From the NCBI GenBank assembly GCA_900550065.1, contig URQR01000150.1:1-5081 (forward strand): 5,081 nucleotides of DNA. The letters are read 5' to 3'. Numbering within the stretch: position 1 is the stretch's first letter; each line of letters begins with the position of its first letter. Positions 1-5,081 of this stretch are shown one piece after another. The translations under genes were made by a program, and so were the position numbers. The notes beneath the pieces were generated by a model. That model worked only from the letters and a program-made list of their open reading frames with translations. It did not search any database and was not told the DNA's origin. This stretch comes from an uncultured Eubacteriales bacterium. Its GTDB lineage: Bacteria > Bacillota > Clostridia > UBA1381 > UMGS1253.

Positions 1-2045
1 CCCCGGACGGTCTCGAGCGTGTCGTTTGCGGCCAACAGCGTGTGGTTCCAGTCGCGCATCTCGCCGAGCAGCAGCGCAAAGGGCGCCTGCGCGCGCCGGA
101 TGTACGCATACGCCAGCTTCTTGCGGAAGAAGTAGTCCACGACCGCGTCGGACATCTGCGGCCAGCCGTCGAGCAGATTCCACCAGATGATGCCGCTCGT
201 GTAGGGCTTTTGTATGCGCATCCGCTCGATGAAAAACTTTTTTGCTTCCGCCTGTGAAATTTGCGACGCAAGCGCAAAATCGTCAAGATTACCCGGCACA
301 GCACCGAAAAGCTGGCGGATTTGGTTCGCCATCAGCATTACGCGGTCGTCGCGGTTTTGCTGGTCGGATGAGTGCAGGTTCCATTGCGGGTTGTTATCAT
401 AGGGCCAGACAAACTCGCTGTCGATGAATTTTTCGACCGACTTTCTGCCCGGACAGCCGTGATAGCCCGTTTCACTGACGAATTTTGCCCTGCTGTTTGC
501 GTAGAAGCCGCTTTTAAAGTAATCGCGCGGCCCCCAGAGGTGCTCCTCTGGCAGGCTGCGGCGGTTCGCCGTTTCAAAGATTTCGGTACATATGTAGGGC
601 GAGCTTGCAAGATAGGGTCGGGTCGGGTCGTGACGCAGAACCACATCGGGCAGGATTTGCCGTGTCAGCTTGTTTTTTGCCGGGTCAATTCCGTGCAGGT
701 ACAGCGTTTCGTCGCACTCGTTGTCGCCTGACCAGAGGAGAATAGACGGATGGGTGCGGAGCGATTTGACAACGTGGGTTGCCTCTGCCGTAAGCTGGGT
801 ACAGAATTCGTCCGTAATCGGATAAACATAGCATGCCATAGAAAAATCCTGCCAGACCATCACGCCGTTTTTGTCACATAAATCATAAAACTGCTCCTGC
901 TCGTACACGTTGCCGCCCCAGCAGCGCAGGATATTGCAGCCGATGTCTCTTACCAGCGCAAACGCCTGCTCATATCGCGCCGCGTCACGGCTGTGGTAGG
1001 CGTCGAGCGGAACCCAGTTCGACCCGCGGCAGAAGATATCCACGCCGTTTACCTGAAACTGGAATTGCGCGTCTTTGTCTGTTAGGCTATCGGAGCGCAG
1101 GAGTGCAACGGTGCGGAGGCCTACGTTAAGCGTCCGCTGCGCTAAGACTGTTTCACCCTGCCGGACTGTGACGGTTGTGGCGTAAAGATTCGCCTCGCCA
1201 TAGCCGTACGGCCACCAAAGCTTTGGGTTCTCTATAGAAAATTCCACATATCCCGCCTTAAATCGCACAGGTGCGCGCTGTAAGAAATGCGATTCGCCGC
1301 AGCGGCCTTCTATATCAATTTGTAGTCCTTGTGCAACCATCTCGGGCTGTATATCAAGTTCATAGGAGAAGCGCACGACCGCAGCATTTTCCTCCAGCCT
1401 TACTACGTGGTAGGCAAGCTGCGCAAAACGGCAGCAGGACGCAACGGTAAGGTTAACGTCCCTGTAAAGCCCTGCGCTCACGGCGCGCGGCATAATGTCC
1501 CAGCCGAAGCTGTGCGCCGGCTTGCGCAGGCCGAGGGTTTCATAGTTTGCGTGCCAAGAATTTTGCAGTGAGAACATCTCATACTTCTCGCTGTATGCCG
1601 CGTTCATAGAGGAAAAAATATGGACAAATAAGCGGTTGTCCGCACCGGGCTTTAGGTGCTCCGTTACGTCAAAAACAGCGGGAATCAGAGCATTGTCCGA
1701 GCGTCCGAGCTGTTCGCCGTTTAAAAAGTATTCCGCGACGCAGTCGACGCCTGCAAAGCGGAGTTCTGCCGCCGCGCCAGCGTCATATTCAGGCGTAGGG
1801 AAGGCGGTCTCATACCACCACGAATAGGACTCGAATTTTTCGGCCTTTACAATATTCATGCCTTTATACAACTCGTCGGGCAGGAGGCCGGCGCGTGACA
1901 AATCAAGTTCCACATTACCCGGTACGGCGGCGGAAATGGGTGCAATGCCGCTCGCTATAAGCTGGTCAGGCGTACAGATGTCCGCCGTATGCTCCTCGTA
2001 AAAATATAGCTTCCATTCTCCGTTTAAAGAGATTGTGTGTTCCAT
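1..2045 (-). CDS. Family 2 glycoside hydrolase, beta-mannosidase-like (3' end beyond the window)
   Basis: The enzyme is predicted to be an intracellular retaining exo-glycosidase releasing a terminal sugar, most likely beta-mannose. The reading frame is open from ATG at 2043-2045 to the left edge: 681 codons, against roughly 800-850 for complete relatives, so the C-terminal domain is off the window. An N-terminal sugar-binding domain (about residues 8-185) has WWY at 76-78 and GWD at 181-183 followed by PR. A beta-sandwich domain follows, then the catalytic barrel. There CWGGNVYE (from C375) and the WQDF segment resemble beta-mannosidases. Glu443 in WSGDNE is the predicted acid/base, Glu525 in FVSETGYHG the predicted nucleophile, and WWNLLDGWPQ starts at 621. 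There is no signal peptide (MEHTISLNGEWKLYF), so the substrate must be imported. AAAGGAGGG lies 7 bases before the ATG and overlaps the stop of the upstream SIS gene, suggesting translational coupling. Other GH2 exo-activities, such as exo-glucosaminidase, remain possible. Confidence 0.9.
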   Translation of the reverse strand, partial: MEHTISLNGEWKLYFYEEHTADICTPDQLIASGIAPISAAVPGNVELDLSRAGLLPDELYKGMNIVKAEKFESYSWWYETAFPTPEYDAGAAAELRFAGVDCVAEYFLNGEQLGRSDNALIPAVFDVTEHLKPGADNRLFVHIFSSMNAAYSEKYEMFSLQNSWHANYETLGLRKPAHSFGWDIMPRAVSAGLYRDVNLTVASCCRFAQLAYHVVRLEENAAVVRFSYELDIQPEMVAQGLQIDIEGRCGESHFLQRAPVRFKAGYVEFSIENPKLWWPYGYGEANLYATTVTVRQGETVLAQRTLNVGLRTVALLRSDSLTDKDAQFQFQVNGVDIFCRGSNWVPLDAYHSRDAARYEQAFALVRDIGCNILRCWGGNVYEQEQFYDLCDKNGVMVWQDFSMACYVYPITDEFCTQLTAEATHVVKSLRTHPSILLWSGDNECDETLYLHGIDPAKNKLTRQILPDVVLRHDPTRPYLASSPYICTEIFETANRRSLPEEHLWGPRDYFKSGFYANSRAKFVSETGYHGCPGRKSVEKFIDSEFVWPYDNNPQWNLHSSDQQNRDDRVMLMANQIRQLFGAVPGNLDDFALASQISQAEAKKFFIERMRIQKPYTSGIIWWNLLDGWPQMSDAVVDYFFRKKLAYAYIRRAQAPFALLLGEMRDWNHTLLAANDTLETVR

Positions 2046-2059
2046 TTGAATTCCCTCCT

Positions 2060-2686
2060 TTAGGCTGAAAACAGACGTTTTTCAAGCTCCATACATAAAT
2101 AGTGATAAATCGGCAGGTGATATTCCTGCACCTGATAGGTTTGCTCTGCCGGTGCTTTTATGACAACGTCGCAGACTGTGTCGAGCGTGCAGGCGTTTTT
2201 CCCGGTAAATGCGAGTGCAGAGAGGCCGAATGCTTTTGCCGCCTTTGCCGCGTTTACAATATTCTCTGAATTACCGGAGGTTGAAAAGCCGAGCAAAAGG
2301 TCGCCCGGACGGCCGTAGCCGTACACAAGCTGCGCATACGCCATCTGCGGCGATACGTCGTTGCCGTAGGCGGAAAGGACTGCTCCCTGCGACGGCAGCG
2401 AAATCGCCGGGACGGCGCGCTGAAGGCAGGCGGCAAACTGCTGTGCGGTCTCACTGCCATAAAGTTGCTCCAATTTTTTGGCGTCTTTTTGCGGGATCCT
2501 GCGCGGCAGGACAAAGCTTTTCATCAGCTCGCCAACCACATGGTCGCAGTCGGCGTGGCTCCCGCCGTTGCCGCACAAGAGTATTTTTCCGCCGCAACGG
2601 TATGTCCGCTCCATATATTGCAGAGCCTGCTTGATTTCGTTTTTGCATACACATAGCGCGGGATATCGCTCAAATAATTCTTCCAT
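2060..2686 (-). CDS. SIS-domain phosphosugar isomerase, GmhA-like
   Basis: This 208-residue protein belongs to the SIS superfamily closest to sedoheptulose-7-phosphate isomerase (GmhA). The phosphate-binding motifs are CGNGGS at 38-43 and FSTSGNSEN at 134-142. By alignment from memory, Glu53 (in GELMKSF), Gln187 and His195 (in QEYHLPIYH) correspond to E. coli GmhA Glu65, Gln172 and His180, so the isomerase active site appears intact. About 40 residues between 58 and 98 are longer than in the 192-residue E. coli enzyme. I chose the ATG at 2686 because AAAGGAGG sits 8 bases before it; the upstream in-frame ATG at 2710 would add eight residues (MCRKEVDT), would contain that ribosome binding site, and lacks one of its own. 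It starts 26 bases after the ROK gene and ends 14 bases before the hydrolase. No heptose-pathway genes are nearby, so a role in aldose/ketose phosphate conversion for the operon's sugar is more likely than heptose synthesis; that role is inferred. Confidence 0.85.
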   Translation of the reverse strand: MEELFERYPALCVCKNEIKQALQYMERTYRCGGKILLCGNGGSHADCDHVVGELMKSFVLPRRIPQKDAKKLEQLYGSETAQQFAACLQRAVPAISLPSQGAVLSAYGNDVSPQMAYAQLVYGYGRPGDLLLGFSTSGNSENIVNAAKAAKAFGLSALAFTGKNACTLDTVCDVVIKAPAEQTYQVQEYHLPIYHYLCMELEKRLFSA

Positions 2687-2712
2687 TGTGTCAACCTCCT
2701 TTCTACACATTA
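2687..2712 (-). promoter_or_regulatory. Ribosome binding site deciding the start of the SIS gene
   Basis: Read on the minus strand, the 26-base gap between the ROK stop and the ATG at 2686 contains AGAAAGGAGG (2695-2704), a near-perfect Shine-Dalgarno sequence 8 bases upstream of that ATG. The competing ATG at 2708-2710 lies only 2 bases after the ROK stop and has no purine-rich site before it, so the downstream start is preferred. No terminator or promoter is visible in the gap, which supports co-transcription. Confidence 0.8.
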
Positions 2713-3678
2713 TTATTCATTTATTTGCCCAAGCCCTGTCGCGACAATTAGTGCGGCATAGTTGCCGATGTCGTCGCCGAGTTGGGCGCTTTTTACTTCG
2801 CATGCTCCATAAGATACAGGAATACATTCGCGCTCCATAACGCGCCGCGCGCCGTCCCAGAGCAGGTCGTGGCTGCGGGTAAAAATACTTCCGATGATGA
2901 TAGCCTGCGGGTTTAAAAGATCGACGAGCAAAGATAGGGCCGCGCCGAGCTTTTCCGCGCTGATTTCATATATTTCGCGTGCGAACGCATCGCCTGCATG
3001 GGCACAGTCCGCAACGGATTTTGCCGTAATGCTGTCTAAATCGGCATAGCTTTTGCAAAATGCGGTCTGTTTGCCGAGCTGGAGCTGTTCTAACGCTTTG
3101 GAGCGCGCGAGCTGCGCGATGCCGCCTCCGCTGCAAAAGCCCTCGAACGACCCTGATTTTCCGAAGCCGGGTGGCCCGAAGCGGTCTAAGCGGATGTGCC
3201 CAACTTCTCCGGCGAGGTCGGATACGCCGTGATAGAGCCGTCCGTCCAGAATCAACCCCGCGCCCATACCTGTGCCGCAGGTGAGGAAAACAAGGCTGGA
3301 AAGCCCTTGTCCTGCGCCGAGCTTCCACTCCGCCAGTGCGCAGGCGTTTGCGTCGTTTTGCAGGTAGACAGGAACGCCGTACCGCTCCCGAAAGAATGTT
3401 ACAATGGCTACGTCGTCCCATCCCGGCAGGTTCGGCGGCGACAAAATCCTCCCGCTTCTGCTGTCGAGCGGCCCGCCGCAGCTGATGCCGATGGCATCAA
3501 TGCAATCCTCCGGCGCGAGTTGTTTTATTTTTTCGCAAAATAAATCTAATACAGCGTAGGGGTCGCCGTCCTGCGGTGTTGGAAATTGCAGCTTGGTGTG
3601 AATCGCTGCAAAACTGCCCGATACTTCCCCGCAGCAAACGCCGCATTTTGTACCGCCAATATCAATTCCAATCAGCAT
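2713..3678 (-). CDS. ROK-family sugar kinase lacking the usual zinc-cysteine motif
   Basis: This 321-residue protein has normal ROK kinase length and should transfer phosphate from ATP to a hexose in the cytoplasm. The visible ATPase-fold motifs are DIGGTK at 6-11 (phosphate 1), GISCGGPLD at 64-72, QNDANACALAEW at 107-118 with Asp109 as the catalytic base, and GTGMGAG at 135-141 (phosphate 2). GEVGH at 157-161 is the ROK glutamate/histidine substrate motif. The segment that normally follows as CxCGxxGCxE reads GPPGFGKSGSFEGFCSG (168-184), so the three zinc-ligand cysteines are absent while Glu179 remains. There is no N-terminal helix-turn-helix, so it is a kinase rather than a ROK repressor. 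The start ATG at 3676-3678 has AAAAGGAG 7 bases upstream. It is the first gene of the operon with the SIS and GH2 genes. The substrate (glucose, mannose, N-acetylated hexose) cannot be read from sequence; mannose is suggested only by context. Confidence 0.92.
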   Translation of the reverse strand: MLIGIDIGGTKCGVCCGEVSGSFAAIHTKLQFPTPQDGDPYAVLDLFCEKIKQLAPEDCIDAIGISCGGPLDSRSGRILSPPNLPGWDDVAIVTFFRERYGVPVYLQNDANACALAEWKLGAGQGLSSLVFLTCGTGMGAGLILDGRLYHGVSDLAGEVGHIRLDRFGPPGFGKSGSFEGFCSGGGIAQLARSKALEQLQLGKQTAFCKSYADLDSITAKSVADCAHAGDAFAREIYEISAEKLGAALSLLVDLLNPQAIIIGSIFTRSHDLLWDGARRVMERECIPVSYGACEVKSAQLGDDIGNYAALIVATGLGQINE

Positions 3679-3717
3679 CGTATCACTCCTTTTCCAATTA
3701 GCAGTATGTTATTGTTT

Positions 3718-3726
3718 ATTATAGCA
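3718..3726 (-). promoter_or_regulatory. Extended -10 promoter of the ROK-SIS-GH2 operon
   Basis: On the minus strand the sequence reads TGCTATAAT, a perfect TGnTATAAT extended -10 element. Transcription would begin near 3711, giving a leader of about 33 bases before the ROK start. At a 17-base spacing the -35 hexamer would be GAGTAT (3741-3746), which is unlike TTGACA. A strong extended -10 with a poor -35 fits an activator-assisted promoter, consistent with the divergent AraC-type gene, though the extended -10 could also suffice alone. Confidence 0.6.
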
Positions 3727-3735
3727 AATCAACGT

Positions 3736-3748
3736 GAGGGATACTCTC
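3736..3748. promoter_or_regulatory. Possible operator: imperfect palindrome over the operon -35 region
   Basis: The 13 bases GAGGGATACTCTC form an imperfect palindrome with GAG at one end and CTC at the other. They cover the expected -35 position of the minus-strand operon promoter. The site is well placed for a regulator, but it is short and imperfect and could occur by chance. AraC-type proteins more often bind direct repeats, which weakens the case. Confidence 0.25.
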
Positions 3749-3788
3749 TAAAAACTCACAAATATATTGCAAAAAGTACGATTTAAGC

Positions 3789-3829
3789 TTGTATATATAA
3801 ATTTTTACGCTATAATGGTAGAGGGAGGA
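3789..3829 (+). promoter_or_regulatory. Promoter and ribosome binding site of the AraC-type gene
   Basis: A consensus TATAAT at 3811-3816 has TTGTAT at 3789-3794, a weak -35 at 16-base spacing. The predicted transcription start is near 3823. The Shine-Dalgarno GGGAGGA (3823-3829) lies 7 bases before the ATG at 3837, so the leader would be only about 14 bases and the mRNA would begin at or within its ribosome binding site. A second AT-rich box (TATATA, 3792-3797) could serve a longer transcript but lacks a convincing -35. Confidence 0.5.
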
Positions 3830-3836
3830 CTGTACA

Positions 3837-4784
3837 ATGGGTAGGAAAAAGACGGTAGACATTCTTCGTTTTAGTGCGGAAGATGAAATCCCACAGGATT
3901 TTTTGATGAGTGTTTCAAGAAAGAAAATTTCAGAGGATTTTACGCTGCACTGGCACGATTTTTTTGAAATTGAGCTTGTGCTTTCCGGGCGTGCGACACA
4001 CCTTTTAAACGGAAAGGAATATCCGCTTGGACGGGGGGACATTTTTGTTTTAAACCCTTCAGACTACCATGGAATCCGCGTCATAGAGGAGCTTGAACTG
4101 ATTAATATTATGCTGGACGAAAGCCTAATCCGGACGCAGCTGCTCGACGCGCTGCTGAGCTGCAAACGCGACATCATGTTTACCTTGCAGGAAGAGGAGT
4201 TTGACAGTGTGTATCCGTTGTTTGCCCGTTTGGTAGAGGAGTTTGAAGCGGGGCGGAAGTATAAGGAAATTTTTATGAAGGATATATTGGAGTGTATTTT
4301 TATTACCATTGCGCGGCAATTTGCGTTTGCATATAATCCTTCTTCAGACGCGGACAAAGAGCCCGTCCGGCGGGCAATTCTTTACATCCACAGCCATTTT
4401 CGCGACGATTTGTCGCTTGCGGAAGCGGCGGCGATTACCGGCCTGAGTGAAAAATATTTTTGTACTTTATTGTTTCCGGAAGGTTTGATTGAGTTCATCC
4501 CAGCTATGAAGGCTTTGAATGCCGAATTGAACGACTTGTTGGCAACTCCGGAAGGTACTGCATTGGCTAAAGATCAGCAGCGCGAATGGATTTTGAATAA
4601 ACTTTCTGAAGCAAACAAGGCTGTATACGAATCTCTTCCTTTGGGAGTAGCGGCTCAATTAACCATGGAACGTGACCCGCATGGAAATGTACAGGTTTCA
4701 CTGATCGAAACGGAAAAGCTGTTGTCCGAAATGGTGGCCAACAAACTGGCTGCATGGAAGAAAGAAGGTAAGTTCGGCTGCTGA
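3837..4784 (+). CDS. AraC-type regulator, truncated and fused in frame to a PFP fragment (chimeric ORF)
   Basis: Residues 1 to about 212 are an AraC-family transcription regulator. A cupin-like sensor domain contains LHWHDFFEIELVLSG at 37-51 and GDIFVLNPSDYHGIRV at 67-82. A helical linker follows, then the start of the DNA-binding domain with VRRAILYIHSHF at 177-188 and the first helix-turn-helix, LSLAEAAAITGLSEKYFCTL, at 192-211. A normal family member continues for about 65-70 more residues with a second helix-turn-helix, which is entirely missing. From Pro214 the ORF continues in frame as PFP sequence (PEGLIEFIPAMKALNAELND) until TGA at 4782-4784. The 315-residue product would therefore lack half its DNA-binding domain and probably not work. 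The intact gene in the source organism is expected to sense a sugar in the cytoplasm and control the divergent operon. Start: ATG at 3837 with GGGAGGA upstream. The break is more likely an artefactual join than a natural fusion. Confidence 0.85.
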   Translation: MGRKKTVDILRFSAEDEIPQDFLMSVSRKKISEDFTLHWHDFFEIELVLSGRATHLLNGKEYPLGRGDIFVLNPSDYHGIRVIEELELINIMLDESLIRTQLLDALLSCKRDIMFTLQEEEFDSVYPLFARLVEEFEAGRKYKEIFMKDILECIFITIARQFAFAYNPSSDADKEPVRRAILYIHSHFRDDLSLAEAAAITGLSEKYFCTLLFPEGLIEFIPAMKALNAELNDLLATPEGTALAKDQQREWILNKLSEANKAVYESLPLGVAAQLTMERDPHGNVQVSLIETEKLLSEMVANKLAAWKKEGKFGC

Positions 4785-5031
4785 ATGGATTGCCGGTGGT
4801 GTGCCCATCACCATGATGATGAATATGGAGAAACGTAATGGTGAGATGAAACCGGTCATCAAAAAGGCATTGGTTCGTTTGGACGGTGCTCCGTTCAAGG
4901 ATTTTTCATCAAGACGCAACCAATGGGCTCGTGAAACTTGTTTCGTATATCCCGGTCCTATACAGTATTTCGGTCCGACCGAAGTCTGCGACCAAGCTAC
5001 CAAGACGTTGCAATTGGAACAAACTAAGTAA
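4476..5031 (+). pseudogene. 3' remnant of a diphosphate-dependent phosphofructokinase gene, internally deleted and frameshifted
   Basis: Two pieces of the PFP enzyme (diphosphate--fructose-6-phosphate 1-phosphotransferase, long beta-type form) lie here. Piece one (4476-4775) begins PEGLIEFIPAMKALNAELND and includes RDPHGNVQVSLIETEKLL, ending at KKEGKF. Piece two, one frame later (4777-5031), begins AAEWIAGGVPITMMMNME, includes YPGPIQYFGPTEVCDQ and ends LQLEQTK before TAA. In the family, about 55-60 residues lie between them, including the FFGYEGR fructose-6-phosphate segment; these are missing. The N-terminal half with the diphosphate site and catalytic aspartates is also absent. No active enzyme can be made. 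Codon use (mostly CGT for Arg, frequent GGT for Gly) differs from the GC-ending codons common in the left-hand operon. The best remembered matches are Bacteroidales PFP proteins. The ATG at 4801 is an internal Met of PFP, not a separate small gene. Confidence 0.88.
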
Positions 5032-5047
5032 TTCATTTATAGATATG

Positions 5048-5081
5048 CAAGTCCCTTTATCCGTCGATGAAGGGACTTGTT
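5048..5081 (+). terminator. Rho-independent terminator after the PFP remnant
   Basis: A perfect 10-base-pair stem (CAAGTCCCTT at 5048-5057 with AAGGGACTTG at 5070-5079) encloses a 12-base loop and begins 16 bases after the PFP stop codon. Only TT follows before the window ends, so the full T-tract cannot be seen. The position suggests this is the native terminator of the PFP gene, meaning the 3' end of that locus is contiguous and undisturbed. Confidence 0.7.

Larger units (their letters stand above)
3679..3836. promoter_or_regulatory. Divergent intergenic control region between the ROK operon and the AraC-type gene
   Basis: This is 158 bases of AT-rich sequence between two divergent starts. 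It contains one promoter candidate for each direction, an imperfect palindrome over the expected -35 position of the operon promoter, and two A-tracts 21 bases apart. The divergent arrangement is the common layout for an AraC-type regulator and the sugar operon it controls. No small gene or RNA is apparent. Confidence 0.7.

Noticed and set aside
372..731. A 119-codon open frame on the plus strand inside the GH2 gene, plus similar shorter ones (42-257, 1329-1571, 1636-1827) and a minus-strand one at 338-646
   Set aside because: The minus-strand GH2 frame across this region is continuous, with conserved catalytic motifs. The others lack ribosome binding sites and recognizable protein features, so they are shadows of GC-rich coding sequence.
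2209..2634. A 141-codon plus-strand frame opposite the SIS gene
   Set aside because: It is Arg/Ala-rich and low in complexity, typical of an antisense shadow, while the opposite strand encodes a complete SIS protein with all active-site residues.
2060..2686. MurQ-type N-acetylmuramic acid-6-phosphate etherase for the SIS gene
   Set aside because: MurQ is about 300 residues with different motifs. The QE-x-H and terminal His pattern and the length fit the GmhA branch.
2713..3678. ROK-family transcription repressor (NagC/XylR type)
   Set aside because: The protein begins directly with the phosphate-binding DIGGTK motif and has no N-terminal helix-turn-helix, and the catalytic Asp is present.
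4801..5031. A separate 76-residue small protein starting MPITMMMNMEK
   Set aside because: The sequence is the known C-terminal part of PFP. The frame is open upstream to 4777 with PFP residues AAEWIAGG, and no ribosome binding site precedes 4801.
4698..5036. A 112-codon minus-strand frame at the right end
   Set aside because: It lies opposite clear PFP sequence and contains no recognizable motif or ribosome binding site.
4440..5081. A mobile element or integration site explaining the AraC/PFP junction
   Set aside because: No transposase, terminal inverted repeats, target duplication or integrase-type core is visible on either side of the join.
1..5081. CRISPR array, tRNA, rRNA or riboswitch
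   Set aside because: No spaced repeats, tRNA-like cloverleaf or rRNA-like sequence was seen. The only substantial non-coding gap is the 158-base divergent promoter region.

Overview
The window looks like the end of a metagenomic or draft contig carrying sequence of two origins. Positions 1 to about 4475 read as a low-to-mid-GC Firmicute, probably a gut Clostridia-type anaerobe. The signs are strong AAGGAGG-type ribosome binding sites, tightly packed genes, and protein families common in Clostridia carbohydrate operons. From about 4476 to 5081 the sequence changes to the 3' end of a diphosphate-dependent phosphofructokinase (PFP) gene that looks Bacteroidales-like, followed by a terminator hairpin. 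Taxonomy is inferred from remembered family sequence and codon use, because no search could be run.

Layout: three genes on the minus strand form a compact operon transcribed leftward from about 3711. They are a ROK-family sugar kinase (2713-3678), a SIS-domain phosphosugar isomerase of the GmhA type (2060-2686), and a cytoplasmic family 2 glycoside hydrolase most like beta-mannosidase (start at 2045, running off the left edge). A 158-base intergenic region (3679-3836) separates this operon from a divergent AraC-type regulator gene on the plus strand. It holds a TGnTATAAT extended -10 for the operon and a TATAAT box for the regulator.

Together the operon suggests uptake of a small glycoside. 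The hydrolase would cleave it in the cytoplasm, the ROK kinase would phosphorylate the released hexose, the SIS protein would interconvert the aldose and ketose phosphates, and the AraC protein would sense the sugar and control the divergent promoter. If the hydrolase is a true beta-mannosidase, the expected flow is mannoside to mannose to mannose-6-phosphate to fructose-6-phosphate. That chain is inference.

The most striking anomaly is on the right. The AraC gene breaks off inside its first helix-turn-helix and continues in frame into PFP sequence. That PFP sequence has an internal deletion of roughly 55-60 residues with a frame change at about 4776. The apparent 315-residue ORF is therefore a chimera. 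An assembly or library artefact is the likeliest cause, with genuine rearrangement the less likely alternative. I see no convincing undescribed system. The points worth a second look are the chimera, the zinc-motif-less ROK kinase and the ROK-SIS-GH2 gene set.
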